From: Hypomyces perniciosus
Lineage: Eukaryota > Ascomycota > Sordariomycetes > Hypocreales > Hypocreaceae
Assembly (NCBI GenBank): GCA_008477525.1
Contig: SPDT01000009.1
Span: forward strand, 806,001 to 870,000
DNA: 64,000 nucleotides
Direction: 5' to 3'
The notes beneath the pieces are model-generated. The model was not told the origin of the DNA and made no database searches. It saw only the letters and a list, made by a program, of their open reading frames with translations. Each line of letters opens with the position of its first letter. Position 1 is the first letter of the stretch. The translations under genes and the position numbers were made by a program. Of this stretch, positions 21,253 through 32,182 are shown piece after piece.

Positions 21253-21952
21253 CCCTATTGTCTCCCCCAAGCATCTCACAGCGCTTTTGGCTGCACAGAA
21301 CCCCGAGCCTGTACAGCATTCTCCGACCGTACTCAGCAAATGATGGTTCAGATGCAAGAATAACTCGATTTTGTAGCTGAGCCCCATAAGTGAGCTAGAG
21401 AAGCCAGGGGACGAAGAGAAGGGAGGACTCGCATGGCCCAAAGGGAGGGCAGTGTGGAGAGAAGCAGCAATAAGTGGGGCTCACTTGCGCCCGAGAATAG
21501 AAGCTCTACGCTCGCGGACCTCAAGTTGACCAAGTTATCCCACATCTATATATGCGAATTAACTCATTGTAATCTATGGTATCCATAGAGTCAACATTTT
21601 CCTGAGCGATTTCTATTACTTTTGGGTCACTAGTTAATACTTATATGAACATGTGTCACTATTGGTGCTTGTCGACCTGCATCACGGTGGGCACAATGGC
21701 GATGCAGACTATTGAGCTAGCCAACAAGGCGAAATTTGCTGTGGATGAAGACACTGTGCTGGTTCTAGTGCGGCATGTAGCCGTGTAGCGGGCTCTATCG
21801 GTCATACTCGGCATTCTCCGTTCTCGTTGCAAAAGGACTGGTGAAGGCATCTGGTCTCCTCAACTAGTAGAACAAGCGGCGGCGGGCGGTCTTGGAGGTG
21901 CGCTCTCTATGGAAGCTCGGAACCTGAAAGAAGACACGGCTGGGCAAGAGGA
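21253..21952. other. Intergenic
   Basis: Only short, family-less open frames lie here, between the convergent C2H2 and kinase-fusion genes. Confidence 0.4.
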
Positions 21953-24265
21953 TCATTTATACGCTGGGCCGATCGCCTTTTCCATCAAATACTTAGCACA
22001 TTGCAGCTCTCTCGCAAAGTCGTTTCCACGCTTTTGTGGTATCTCGCGCTTCCTCTTCCGGCCTTGGTCATTTGAGCTGATACAGCCTAGAGGTTGGCGG
22101 CTGCGGAACTCGGCCCGTTCGAAATCCACAATCATAATATTACCAGTATCCGTGTCATATAGCATATTGCGCATCTCGGCGTCGTGATGCAGGACCCGAA
22201 GTTTGTGAACCTGCTCTAAGGCCTCGACAGCTCCCTTGAGAAGACTCGCTTTGGTAGTTTGTTCGAAACAATCAAACAGAGGCTTCCCGGCCCAGCTCAG
22301 AAGCATGAAGTGGACATATACCCCGCAGTCATAGTAGTACGGCAGCACCAGGTCTATGTTGCCAAGACATACGGGGACGTACTTCCCCTGGATTGCCTGG
22401 AGTTGGTTGTATATGTCATTTTCGTGCTGGAGAAGCGCGCGGTCCATATCCTCCACGCCCTTTGCAACAAGCGTGTAGCCATGGGATGATAGCCGCAGCT
22501 TGAAAAGCGACCCTCGTGAACCGGTTAGATGGAGTGGTGTGCAATCTGCGTCATGGCCTCGATCAGTGGCAAGCTGGGCACGGATTAACTGGAGAAATTT
22601 GTGTCGGCTGATGTGCTTCCTTCTGTGATAATTTGCATTCGGACAGTTCTTGTCCAACGATTCACCATGTGCCAACCCGAAAAGGCATTCCTGCGTGCAG
22701 AATGGCCGGCTTTGTATACTTGGCTTGGTTCCCTGATGCTGGCTCTGTTCCGCACTAGCACCACCGCCGGAGCTCGTCCCAGTCGATGAAGCTGCTTTCT
22801 TGACCTGGCGAGGGGGCTGAGCCAGGCGAGCGGTAGGGGAAGGGGGATCCTCGTCATCATTTGCCAACGCTGGCTGGGCATCTTCCGATGGCTTGCATCT
22901 GGAACGGGTTCGAATTGGTGAGCGTTGGAATCCTTTCCAGCGCTGACCCTTATAGGGGGACTGCTGCTGTGGCTTGGGTTTGCGATCCTTTGGAGAGATG
23001 GTACGCAAGATGTCATCATACTCCACAGCCCAAGTATCCAGTTTTTCAGCCTCGTCGTGCCATGACTCCGGCGGTGGTCTCGCCCTGAGAGCTCGGAGGA
23101 TAAAAGCGAAGACCTGTGCGACAGCCATGCGATGGAGTCTTGCTTCGTCATCGTCCTGTACGTCTAGTTTCGGCACACATACTGAGAAGTACACAGTGGA
23201 GGGGTCATCGGGAATATGCAGAAAGATCAAGGTTTGCCCTGTGCATACGTAGCCGTGCTGAATGCCTTTGCCAATCATGTAGGAGAAGAGCTGGGTGACA
23301 ACAGCGGCACAGAGCCACCTAGCATTGAAGGCGAAGCCCTCGCCTTTTTGGTTGATTACATCGCGTTCCGGCTGAATTTCTGCTTCAAGCCCTTTGACGA
23401 CTTCATCAACGGACAGCTTATGCGGCGCCTTGTACTCGATAGCGAGTGCCGCGACACTTCGGCCTCCCGAAGTCTTGTATATGCAGAATTGATCCGCCCG
23501 GTTCCCCTTTCCCCTTGCCTTGCGACGTTTCTTGCGAGTTGGCGTCATGGGAGCTGAGGCTAAAACTGTGGAAGGAGTATCACCTTCGCTGAGACTCATT
23601 TTCTCTATGGACTCAGAAATTGAGTTGGTGGGATTCCCAAGATTCGTATGGCTTTCGAATGTTATCGTTCCTTCAAGGCCGACAGTATTTCGTACTAATG
23701 GATCGTTGAATGCCTCCTTCACTAGCCGCTCAACCGCATTTTCGACAGCGTCCCTTTCAACGTACCGCAACCCATCTTCACTGCTAACTGGATGGAGTGA
23801 GGATTTGACATATTGCAGTTGATGAAGAGATGGGAACAGGCGTTGCGATGAAAAAGAGGGGCTGATCGAGAGCTGGCCCCAGGTCTCTTCTTGCAAGGTC
23901 GGAAACTCCTCCCAAGGAATGATTCGTTTAGGGTATAGTCGGCCGGTCGGATCGGTCGGGGCGCCTTGCGTAGTCAAACTGCGTTCTGTCACCACTTCAA
24001 TAGCAAGGTCGATCGAGTGGCAGGCTTCGATGTATTGTGGGAGGGTCTGTAGCTGCGATTCAATGGACAGTTCTTCAGCCTGTTTGCGTCGACGCTGCTC
24101 CTCCAAGGTACGATGCTCCGCTTCCTCACGCTTCAGTTGTTCTTCCACGCGCTTCTTTTGCTCTTCCTCGCGCTTCTGTTGCTCCGCCGATGCACGACAC
24201 TCCGCTTCTTCGCGTTTCTGTTGCTCTTCTCGGAGTAAGCGTCGTAGCTCTTCAATATCGTCCAT
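21953..24265 (-). CDS. Coiled-coil / PD-(D/E)XK-like / protein-kinase fusion, 770 aa
   Basis: This is a single-exon gene. Residues 1-75 are a Glu/Lys/Arg/Gln-rich coiled coil. The central region holds SVAALAIEYKAPHKL, a strand with Glu277 and Lys279 that fits the E-x-K half of a PD-(D/E)XK nuclease fold. A Pro/Ser-rich linker follows, then a Cys/His patch (RPFCTQECLFGLAHG). The C-terminal quarter is a compact kinase-like domain: Lys602 in YTLVAKGVED, catalytic loop HHDAEMRN with Asp695 and Asn700, and VDFERAEF with Asp714 as the metal-binding DFG equivalent. Thus all core kinase residues are present. Similar REase-plus-kinase architectures are known among fungal and oomycete Crinkler-type effectors and conflict proteins. 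I infer kinship from architecture only. There is no signal peptide, so an intracellular role is likely. No lesions are seen. Confidence 0.7.
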   Translation of the reverse strand: MDDIEELRRLLREEQQKREEAECRASAEQQKREEEQKKRVEEQLKREEAEHRTLEEQRRRKQAEELSIESQLQTLPQYIEACHSIDLAIEVVTERSLTTQGAPTDPTGRLYPKRIIPWEEFPTLQEETWGQLSISPSFSSQRLFPSLHQLQYVKSSLHPVSSEDGLRYVERDAVENAVERLVKEAFNDPLVRNTVGLEGTITFESHTNLGNPTNSISESIEKMSLSEGDTPSTVLASAPMTPTRKKRRKARGKGNRADQFCIYKTSGGRSVAALAIEYKAPHKLSVDEVVKGLEAEIQPERDVINQKGEGFAFNARWLCAAVVTQLFSYMIGKGIQHGYVCTGQTLIFLHIPDDPSTVYFSVCVPKLDVQDDDEARLHRMAVAQVFAFILRALRARPPPESWHDEAEKLDTWAVEYDDILRTISPKDRKPKPQQQSPYKGQRWKGFQRSPIRTRSRCKPSEDAQPALANDDEDPPSPTARLAQPPRQVKKAASSTGTSSGGGASAEQSQHQGTKPSIQSRPFCTQECLFGLAHGESLDKNCPNANYHRRKHISRHKFLQLIRAQLATDRGHDADCTPLHLTGSRGSLFKLRLSSHGYTLVAKGVEDMDRALLQHENDIYNQLQAIQGKYVPVCLGNIDLVLPYYYDCGVYVHFMLLSWAGKPLFDCFEQTTKASLLKGAVEALEQVHKLRVLHHDAEMRNMLYDTDTGNIMIVDFERAEFRSRQPLGCISSNDQGRKRKREIPQKRGNDFARELQCAKYLMEKAIGPAYK

Positions 24266-27200
24266 TCTGAATCCTTCCCTTGGTGCACTAAGTCTGAGAA
24301 TGGTTGCTTCGGGGTTTGAAAGGGCAAGGGTTTTCTGGAGTTGTCGGAAGAGAGCAGAAAGAATTGGACGAACCTCCCTGTTGCGTTGCCAATGTTAAGT
24401 GTTTACGCCTTTAACGCCCCACTCAGCGCGCACGTGCGTCTATCGTCGCACCGGAAAAGCCACCAATCATTGAGATGGCCGGGGGTGAATGGCCGAATTA
24501 TTCTGTTGCAGTGCGGCATCACTAAGGTAGCCTGCTGCATACCCCGTTCTCCACCCATGCTCTTGGTTTTTGGCGCGGATGGCCTTGCTGTTGGTCAGAG
24601 CTTTAGATACAGTCAAGCCTGAGCAATTAAAGAGTGTAAGCAAAGACGTCTGAAAACACAGCCCACGAGCTTTTTACATCCTTCTATTCCACGCATTGAA
24701 ACAAATCACCTATAGTAAACCCGCAATCTTGTACAGTTTCACTCGCCTCACTCGTTCTCCAGGTAGGTTTACTCAGTGGAACGCATCCTTCGCCTTCGTC
24801 TTCGACCCAGGCCAAAACACTATCCACTGCTTTTGAGGCGAGCTCCTATGCTCGAGCAGGAATGCCAGGATCTGCACAGGGCTGAACATCCTTTCAGAGC
24901 AGGCCGAGGCTTGCGAGGCGACGTATTGTCGTTGTCTCTTAAGAGCCGCCATGTCGGTCGTGCCTCTTGCGAGGCAGCGTGTTGGCAGCGGAGCTGCACG
25001 AGTTGTGAGGCCAGCTCTCGAGGAAGGTGAAGCTCCCCGAATTCCTCCCTCTTTGTGCGCTGTTAGGACCCGATAGGCCTTAACGGAGAGACAGACCACT
25101 TGACCTGCAAAATTGCCCCGCCACACTAACAAGCCATAACGGCTGCTAGCGCGGGAGAATTTTCGCAGGAGAGAGTTGATATAGTCATCGTTGATAGCTA
25201 CTAATTTCCCTTTTCTCAAGCAATGTACCTTATCTTCTTTCGTCACACTTTACATATAAAATTCCGACAGACACTGATGTTGGTCACCCCTGTAGCAGTT
25301 TCCATTCCCCCCCATATAAATCTGTGCGAAGGCCATTCCAGCAACAAGGACATAGCTGACCAGGCTGGTTTTGCTTAAGCCCCATTTAATACCCTCCTTG
25401 ATATCTACATCTGGCTTTTTGCTAGACACTGTGATCCGATCGTCCTCTTTAAACTCTCTGTTCAAGGCTGCTTAACGGTAGTCTTCACAAAGGCCCTGTA
25501 CTAACCCAGTGACTACCACATCGTCCATTGCAATGAGCAGGGGTACTGATTGAGTTAGGCAAGCGCTACAGTATATAATAAGGTGGTGAATTGTGAACTT
25601 GCCCCATGACGAACTCTCGCCTTTGAGATAATATACCGTGTCCATGCTAATAGTAGTTGTAGGTGGCAAAGATTGGTTGTCTTCGAATAGGATAGTGACG
25701 TTTGCGCAAGCCTGGGCAGGAATAGTATAACAATATTAGCTTGAAGTATAATAGGTATATTCATTGCCGCTGTAAGGGGATTTCTGATAGACAAACCTTT
25801 TAAGTCGACGCATGGTAGGCAAAAGCGAACTTGGATGACTACTTTTTGTCAGTCAGGTACTGGGAAAACATGTGTTATATATATTACGAACACTATGTGC
25901 ACCACGGGCCTCAGGCTAAACACTCACATTGATGCCTCAATGCCAAGAATACACAATGCCGTATACGTGATGCAGACAGATTAACTAGTTAGCGAATCAA
26001 CATCTGCCAACTGGCTTCTTTATCCTGCCTCCTGGTCATGTCTCTGGTCGCCTAGTAGCCACTTTCCAGCACTTCAACCACCTCGGCCATATTCCTGCAG
26101 ATACACGAGAGCGAAGGTATCTTCCCTTCGATATCGTCGAGAGTTCTGCACCAGGCGACCATCCCCGATTATCACACCGCTAGACTTCTAGTTGCCTTGC
26201 ATAAAGCATACACTTAGAGAGTATCAAGTACTTATACCTTGGCATAGCCAAGGATCGAGCGACATCAACAGCCAGGGCCTGACTCAGAGGATCAACCATG
26301 CCGGCCAAAGGTTATTCTTCTAGTTTCAAATTGGATATCAGGGCATACACAATGCATAAGCCTTACCCTTGGCATTAGCAAGCGGTGAAATTATAGAGGC
26401 CACGAAGCAAGGCAGCTAATCACGACCTTTAAGTTTATTAATACCGGACCTTCAACCTCCCAAGCTATTGCCTGGATCCGCCATATACTTGCTTATATAG
26501 TTTTAAGAGAAGATTATCTTAACGTGTAGCTATTGCAATATGGATGCTTTGACGCTGGCAGGGGCTTGCATAAACCATTCTCAGGGCGATTCCCCAAAAC
26601 GTTATTCATTCGGCAACATTCCCCAGACAACTGCAAGAGCAGTAATGTCTTGGTAAAGTATTGGATAAATGGAAGAGACAAGTATTTTAGTCTTCCGAGT
26701 CTTTTGACATTCTCACAACCCCATAAAAGCATTGATAAATGGGCACGTGCGGTTTCTCCTTAAACCATCTAAACTTCGCCCGCTTCTGCTAAGAGCGTTG
26801 GGCCCGGTTTCCTAGGCCTGGATTACTACTCGTAGGTACCTGTACCTAGGCGTTATGAGTCCACCCGTAGCAGTACCAAACAAGGGTACTGTTCGGCGTG
26901 GAACTTAAGCCAAAGCGGGAAGCTGTGTCTTTCCAGTAAGCCACAACTGAAAGTTTGTGTTGCCTAGTACTTCCTACAAGGGAGAAGACCTCGGTGTTCT
27001 GCATGTACATGCTCGTATAAGCCTCTTCTATAACAAGGGGAGAATATGCTGGGGATGCGATGTGCCAATAGGATTCGTTCATCCGTCGCCAGCATATTAC
27101 TCATAGATGTGAATGCCTCGCTAATAATACGAAGTACGAGCAAGGCGATTTATTTTGGTTTGAAGTTTGCTTTGCGGCGCGATCTTGGCACCTTATGAGG

Positions 27201-27657
27201 TACGCAACACTGACCTAGGAATATCGCCGAGTTAGTTTGAGACGTGGTTCTTGAGGAGGGGCGTGCTCCTTTCACCCTACATGCTACTACTTCGTACTTC
27301 GTACAGACGTCGGAATCAGTCGGCTGGCCAGATGCCGGACTTACGCTAACCGTTTCAAGGAATCTATGCTACTTTTGCCACATGTGGGGCTTCGCTTGCA
27401 TCCCTTGAAAGTTTGAGGGCCGTGACTCGTAATCTCGCGAGCCCAGGGAGCTCATCCACACTCCCGCTGCTACCGGGTCCCAAAATTCTCACGAATAAGT
27501 CAACGAAGGTATTGCAGTGGATCAACAAGATGGCCACAAGTCTTCCACTTGGGGTTCATTGACTAGCGTAACAGTGGTGTTTGACTTAGTCACCTGGAGG
27601 CGCGGCTCCTCCATTAGTCCCTGCACGCGAGCCTCCTTTGACCGATAAAGCGTCATC
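24266..27657. other. Long gene-poor stretch with a possible relic at 24.8-25.8 kb
   Basis: Minus-strand frames at 24773-25246, 25250-25465 and 25472-25669 abut each other with stops between them. They read partly like one decayed protein (for example SLPPTTTISMDTVYYLKGES upstream of MDDVVVTGLVQG), but I cannot name it. A TGTTAGGACCCG at about 25060 and the GCTGCTAGCGCG motif shared with 15.9 kb hint at retroelement LTR debris. No gene is supported from 25.8 to 27.6 kb. Confidence 0.35.
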
Positions 27658-28923
27658 TTATGCTACGTCATTCGTCTTGAACAGACAGAGAAAAAATCGA
27701 ACGTAGTTTTCCTGTACATGCAGGCCCAACCCACAGTAAACAATAGCAAAATCAGCCCTCCATGTGAACCTCTGGGAATAGCCATGCTGGGATATCAGCT
27801 CAATATCATAAAACCCATTGAAGAGAGGAATGGCAACTGCTATCTCGTCCTCCTTTGCCCAAAATGCTCCAGGCGCATTCATACGATAACCTCTTGATGT
27901 CTCCCGCACATCTCTTGGAATCACCACCTCCTTCCCGTTGCGGTGTGCAAATGACCGGATGTCATTGGCCTGTCAGGGTTAGTCCGGACTACAAAGATTA
28001 ACAAAAAAAAGAAAGAAACAACCTACCCGGGAATTAAGGAAGGCATTCCCAAGCTCTATACACCGCTCTGGTGCATTATAGCTGTAGAGTGTATCCAACA
28101 AACGGGCTGGCAGTAGAATCATTACATCTGCCACTGCGCCCTGCCGTAGCTGGCTGTGGACGCCTGTGAGAAACGCATACTCGAGATGTAGATCCTCGAC
28201 TTCGTCTTTGTCGATCTCGAGCCAGCGCCTAATCTGAACAAGACTTACAACCTCTTAGGAACAGATGATCCATAACATCCCAGAGAGCTGACTTACCTCA
28301 CCCTACCCCCGTAAAGTGTATAAACAAGATCAGGGACCTTAAGCGAATTTGAGCATTCCCGATTGCACGGCTTGTAAATAGATTCGCATTCCAAGCGTAG
28401 ACACCTAACAGCTTCCCAGGAAATCGTCTGGCATTTGCTTAGGAGTTTCACTGTTCTCTTTTTGTTTTACACAGTTCGGCGCGAATTCGATATGCAACAT
28501 ACCACGCCATAGAATTTGCCACGCACAGGGCCCAACATATTCCTCTATAAATTCAAGAATTTGGAGGCACTTCGACAATGCATGTAGTTTATCTCTAGTA
28601 GTTCTTTCCTCGTTTGGAATAGCTCTAAGTAAAGCCTGAGGCAAGTTGTCTTCATTAGCTCTGTACTTTCCCGCCTTCTCTGCAACACGGTAGGCGGAAA
28701 GCAAGACAAGTTGGTACAGCTGCCAACAGTCGTTATCTCGGAACTCCGCACTCTTTCCAGCAAGAGTCTCAATCAAAGTCTCCCATCTTATGCTGGCACG
28801 TTCTTCAGGAGCGAATTCAGACAGAACAAGCCGCTGATGGAGCGTTTCAGGACTGATTAACGGCTTATCCTCCTCCCATTGCTGTTGGTCCTTGGGGAGC
28901 TTGCTGAGGAACCGCTCAATCAT
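27658..28923 (-). CDS. Hypothetical four-exon gene, about 345 aa
   Basis: The family is not recognised, but the gene model is coherent. Exons on the minus strand are 28503-28923, 28307-28404, 28027-28233 and 27658-27969. The introns are 98, 73, 57 and 57-73 bp class with GT-AG ends (GTATGT, GTAGGG and GTAGGT donors; TTAG, TTCAG and ACAG acceptors), and the phases close to a single 1038-nt frame. The N-terminal half is helical and charged (MIERFLSKLPKDQQQWEEDK, later CLQILEFIEEYVGPCAW). The middle has RRWLEIDKDEVEDLHLEYAF, and the C-terminal part has EVVIPRDVRETSRGYR and aromatic-rich strands up to NDVA. There is no signal peptide or clear membrane segment. Exon 1 alone reads on to a stop at 28405, so an unspliced reading would be misleading. 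The first acceptor (GTTAG) is the least certain junction. Confidence 0.6.
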
Positions 28924-29222
28924 CTACCGTTCATGTTCTGTTAGCTCTTGGCTACCCTGCTTTCCTTTACGGGTTCTCCGCCCATTTCCTGGGGTGGTAG
29001 AGAACGAGTGCAACATGGATTCCATGGCGGTTGAAGGAGGCTACATGTGCGTACCCCGCACTTTGCATCAGCACGCCAAAACACAGCTGTCCGTCCCACT
29101 ACTACTGTAGAAGCAAAGCACTCGGATATGTACGTCTGGTGCGGTTTTCTGGGGCACAAAGCCTCTTTTTGTGCATATGGAACTTGATGAATTTCTGTGG
29201 TAATACATGCGGAACTGTTCAT

Positions 29223-30033
29223 TCAAATCCCGGTTGACTCACTATTCTCCAAATCGTTCGATACCTCGACCGGCTTTCGACCCCACACAACCTTTTGTCG
29301 GAAGTAGGGATGGTTATCACGTCTTCGAAGCTCATTGCGCAGCCTGGCAGCGTAGACTTCAATCTGCGCTCGACTCCATCCCTGTGCATTGGTCGTATGG
29401 TCAATTATCCCGGAAGCATCACTCTCGAGGGCCTGGCGCGTAAATGCGCCGATCAGCTTAAGATTTTTATCCCGAGGCCATGAACCGATTGGAGTCTATC
29501 ATTTCGTCAAGTCTCTTCTCATTAGAGAGCCTCATAAAGGGACATGCCTTGAATTCCTTTTCTGCAATGTCGGTGAAACCGGCCTCCTCCATAGCCCACT
29601 TCTGTGTCCCATCTTCAACAATGGTGAACGACCGTCCTGATAGACGCCCGCCTGCGGCGAAAATCTCTCCCCATCCTCTTATGGCACTCCCTTCAGTCAC
29701 AAAACCATCGTCGCTTTCAAGGCGGGGTGAAGCCTCATGGCTCTCAAGGTATCCACCTGGTTTGAGGACCTTGTAAGCCTGCTTGAAAAGGGCATCCCAG
29801 TTGGGGACGCTGCCAAACAGCCGGCGTATGTGTATATAATCAACAGAATTCTCAGCAAATATCCAGCTCTGTGTATAGTCATCGAGCTCGCTGTTTGCAT
29901 CGATATAGGTTAGGAACGACTCAAGGCTACAAGGTATTCACTCACAACTGGAGATTCGGCGGTACCCAAGCAGGCTGAATCGATGAGATATCAGTACCAA
30001 TAACATGTGATCCAGGATGTTTATCGGCAAAAT
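29223..30033 (-). pseudogene. 5'-truncated LaeA/UMTA-like methyltransferase
   Basis: Three exons can be joined on the minus strand: 29946-30033, 29548-29890 and 29223-29495. They give a continuous C-terminal two thirds of a SAM-dependent methyltransferase of the fungal LaeA-like group. Landmarks are [29 protein letters not shown], the VDYIHIRRLFGSVPNWDALF block, KVLKPGGYLESHEASP, TIVEDGTQKWAMEEAGF and HPYFRQKVVWGRKP. The first intron is 55 bp (GTGAGT), and the second is 52 bp with a GC donor (AAG|GCATGT...GATAG). Upstream of 30033 I find neither the SAM-binding motif I (VLDxGTGTG) nor the usual N-terminus, only non-matching sequence up to the P450 gene. The gene therefore seems to have lost its 5' part. 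A functional enzyme is unlikely. Confidence 0.7.
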
Positions 30034-30460
30034 CTGTTAATACTAGTTAGTAATTTGATTGCAGCCCTGAATAGAAATTTCCAGTGAATCGCGGAGAATT
30101 TCGCCGCAATTTCTGTTCGGTACGCTGCACCAGCATCTACCTTATGGCAGAAATATTTTTGGATGTTATAGCCTTGACGAATGATGCTAATGTTGAAACA
30201 TCTATGGGCGATTTGCTTTATGTCGGCTAGTGTGTAAGGGGTATATCTGAAGTAGTTGCGGGAAAAAAAGAAACACCATCACCGCCAGTTCCAACCCACT
30301 ACAGACAAGATGATTGTGATGATAATTGCACCAATTGATGATCAACTCCGTGGCCTTGATAACGGAAGCTCTCTAAGACAACAGATCCGGTAGGGCAAAA
30401 ATGCTCATGCCCAGCTTGAAACTCGCCCCCTCAGGCCCTCGATACAGACGAACTGATCCG
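30034..30460. other. Intergenic
   Basis: No coding signal matching the missing methyltransferase N-terminus was found on either strand. Confidence 0.4.
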
Positions 30461-32105
30461 TTATGCATCTGGCACCAAACGGCACTTCACACCATTTTTA
30501 AGAGTCAATGATAGAGTTAGCTGTTCCTGCCACTCTGATTGATCCAAACTTTCAATGCTCTGGTATGCGCGCACGAGTCGGGCTATCGTGTAAGATGCCT
30601 CTGTCAATGCGAACTTTTGGCCAGGGCAGATCCGAGGGCCACCGTTAAAAGGCAGATACTCCCACCCGGTACGCAACGTTTCCCAGCGCTCGGGACGGAA
30701 GATTTCGGAGTCAGGGCCAAAGAGTTCAGGCCTGCGATGCATGACAAAGGTACTGTATGTCACGACATTGTCCTTTGCAACGAACAGGGGAGATTTGCCA
30801 TCAGGGCCGCCTCCGACGGGGAGAACTGTATCCTTATTCGCCATGCGGCTATTTGTAGCGATGGGTGGGAACAGACGAAGCGCTGCTGTGCGTTAGTTTA
30901 TCTGCGGATGGAATGGAGAGGAGAATAGTGAGTGCTTACTTTCTTGAAGAACGTATCGCAGATAAGTCATTTTCATAACAGCGTCATAATTCAACGGTTC
31001 ACAGTAATTCTCCAAAACCTCAGCGCGTAGCTTGGTCCATACGTCCTGTCTCTGCGCAAGCATCAAGAATGCGAAAGATAACAGGCCGGCAGTGGTATCA
31101 CGAGCCGCGAGCAGCATATTGACGATCTGGTCACGCAGAAGAATGGGATCCTCTGTATCTTTCGCCAGCTCATTGAGGAACACATACTTCCCATGACCGT
31201 CTTCTTTCTCGCTTGAGTCTGCTGGAAGCGCCGCTTGTTTTCGACGATATTCGAGAGCTTTGGTGACAAACTGCTCGGCATATGCATGCACTGTACGGCA
31301 AGACTCGCGGAACTTGCGATCATGATGGGCAAACATTAATTTGCCGAGCCGGAGACGCAAGATAGTCCCTTGTTGAGCGTAGTCGAGGGCTTCATGGAAT
31401 GTAGTGGCGGAATCGCTGGCCGTTTCGGACATCAATCCGACCGATTCTCCAAACATGTACTCGCTATTGGAATCGAGGACCTAAAAGTAACCTAGTCAGA
31501 ACTGGGTACACAGCACGTATTGGAACCTGACATACCATTCGGAAGAAAAGTTGTTGGAGGTCAACTGTGTAGTTTTGCCTTGCGATCAGTTTCAGCAACT
31601 GGTCGACGTGATGACCAAAGATTGTGAAATCAGTGACCTGTGCACGCACGAAACTAGGCCGAATCAATGCCCGCTGATGAGCCCATATTTGGTCATCGGT
31701 AGTAAAGATACCACGTCCCAGCAGAGGAGCAGCGCTGTTTCTTCTGAGGGGACCCATTCCAAAGTCGTGGAACTGAATGGCAAGGACATGTTGGATCAGT
31801 TGCGGATCACAGGTATTGATGGTGGTGCGAAGATAAGTTTGAGTTATAAAAGTCTGGCCGTTGGCAGCATGGCGAGACTGCAGGAGCTTCAGAAAGCCGT
31901 ATCTCTTTGCAGCACGAAGATTTTGTACGACAATGTCCGTTCCGAGAAAAGGATCAAGTTGAAAAATCTTCTTGGGGGGCAGACAGCCATGGTCACGCTT
32001 CATTATACATCGTCGCCGCCATCGGAAGAAGGCTCCGACGAGATAATTGAGACATAAAACAAAAAGCCCTACGGCAGTAATGATAAGTGAGACAGCCATC
32101 TTCAC
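30461..32105 (-). CDS. Cytochrome P450, CYP52-like, 510 aa
   Basis: Three exons: 31536-32105, 30940-31480 and 30461-30882. The introns are 55 bp (GTATGT...TTTTAG) and 57 bp (GTAAGC...CAGCAG), and the phases close to 511 codons. An N-terminal membrane anchor (VSLIITAVGLFVLCLNYLVG) places it in the ER. Motifs: proximal hinge CLPPKKIFQLDPFLGTD, I-helix AARDTTAG, the K-helix ExxR as ETLRLFPP (formed across intron 2), PVGGGPDG, PERW, and the heme loop FNGGPRICPGQKFAL with Cys ligand. Length and these features fit CYP52, whose members hydroxylate the omega end of alkanes and fatty acids. No lesions are seen. A TATTTATAAG box lies about 70 bp upstream. The truncated methyltransferase lies downstream on the same strand, and the reductase gene lies 1.5 kb upstream, transcribed divergently. 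Confidence 0.9.
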
Positions 32106-32172
32106 AACAAAGCCAAGACAAATCTCAATGATAATACATATTGATCTCAGACCACGGGGATGAAAACCGGGC

Positions 32173-32182
32173 CTTATAAATA
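32173..32182 (-). promoter_or_regulatory. TATA-like box of the P450 gene
   Basis: TATTTATAAG on the minus strand, 68-77 bp before the P450 ATG. Confidence 0.45.

Noticed and set aside
24773..25669. Secreted or carbohydrate-binding protein gene
   Set aside because: The three minus-strand frames look like parts of one decayed protein, but no signal peptide, splice set or family could be supported.
31551..32057. 168-codon plus-strand frame
   Set aside because: Antisense shadow of P450 exon 1.
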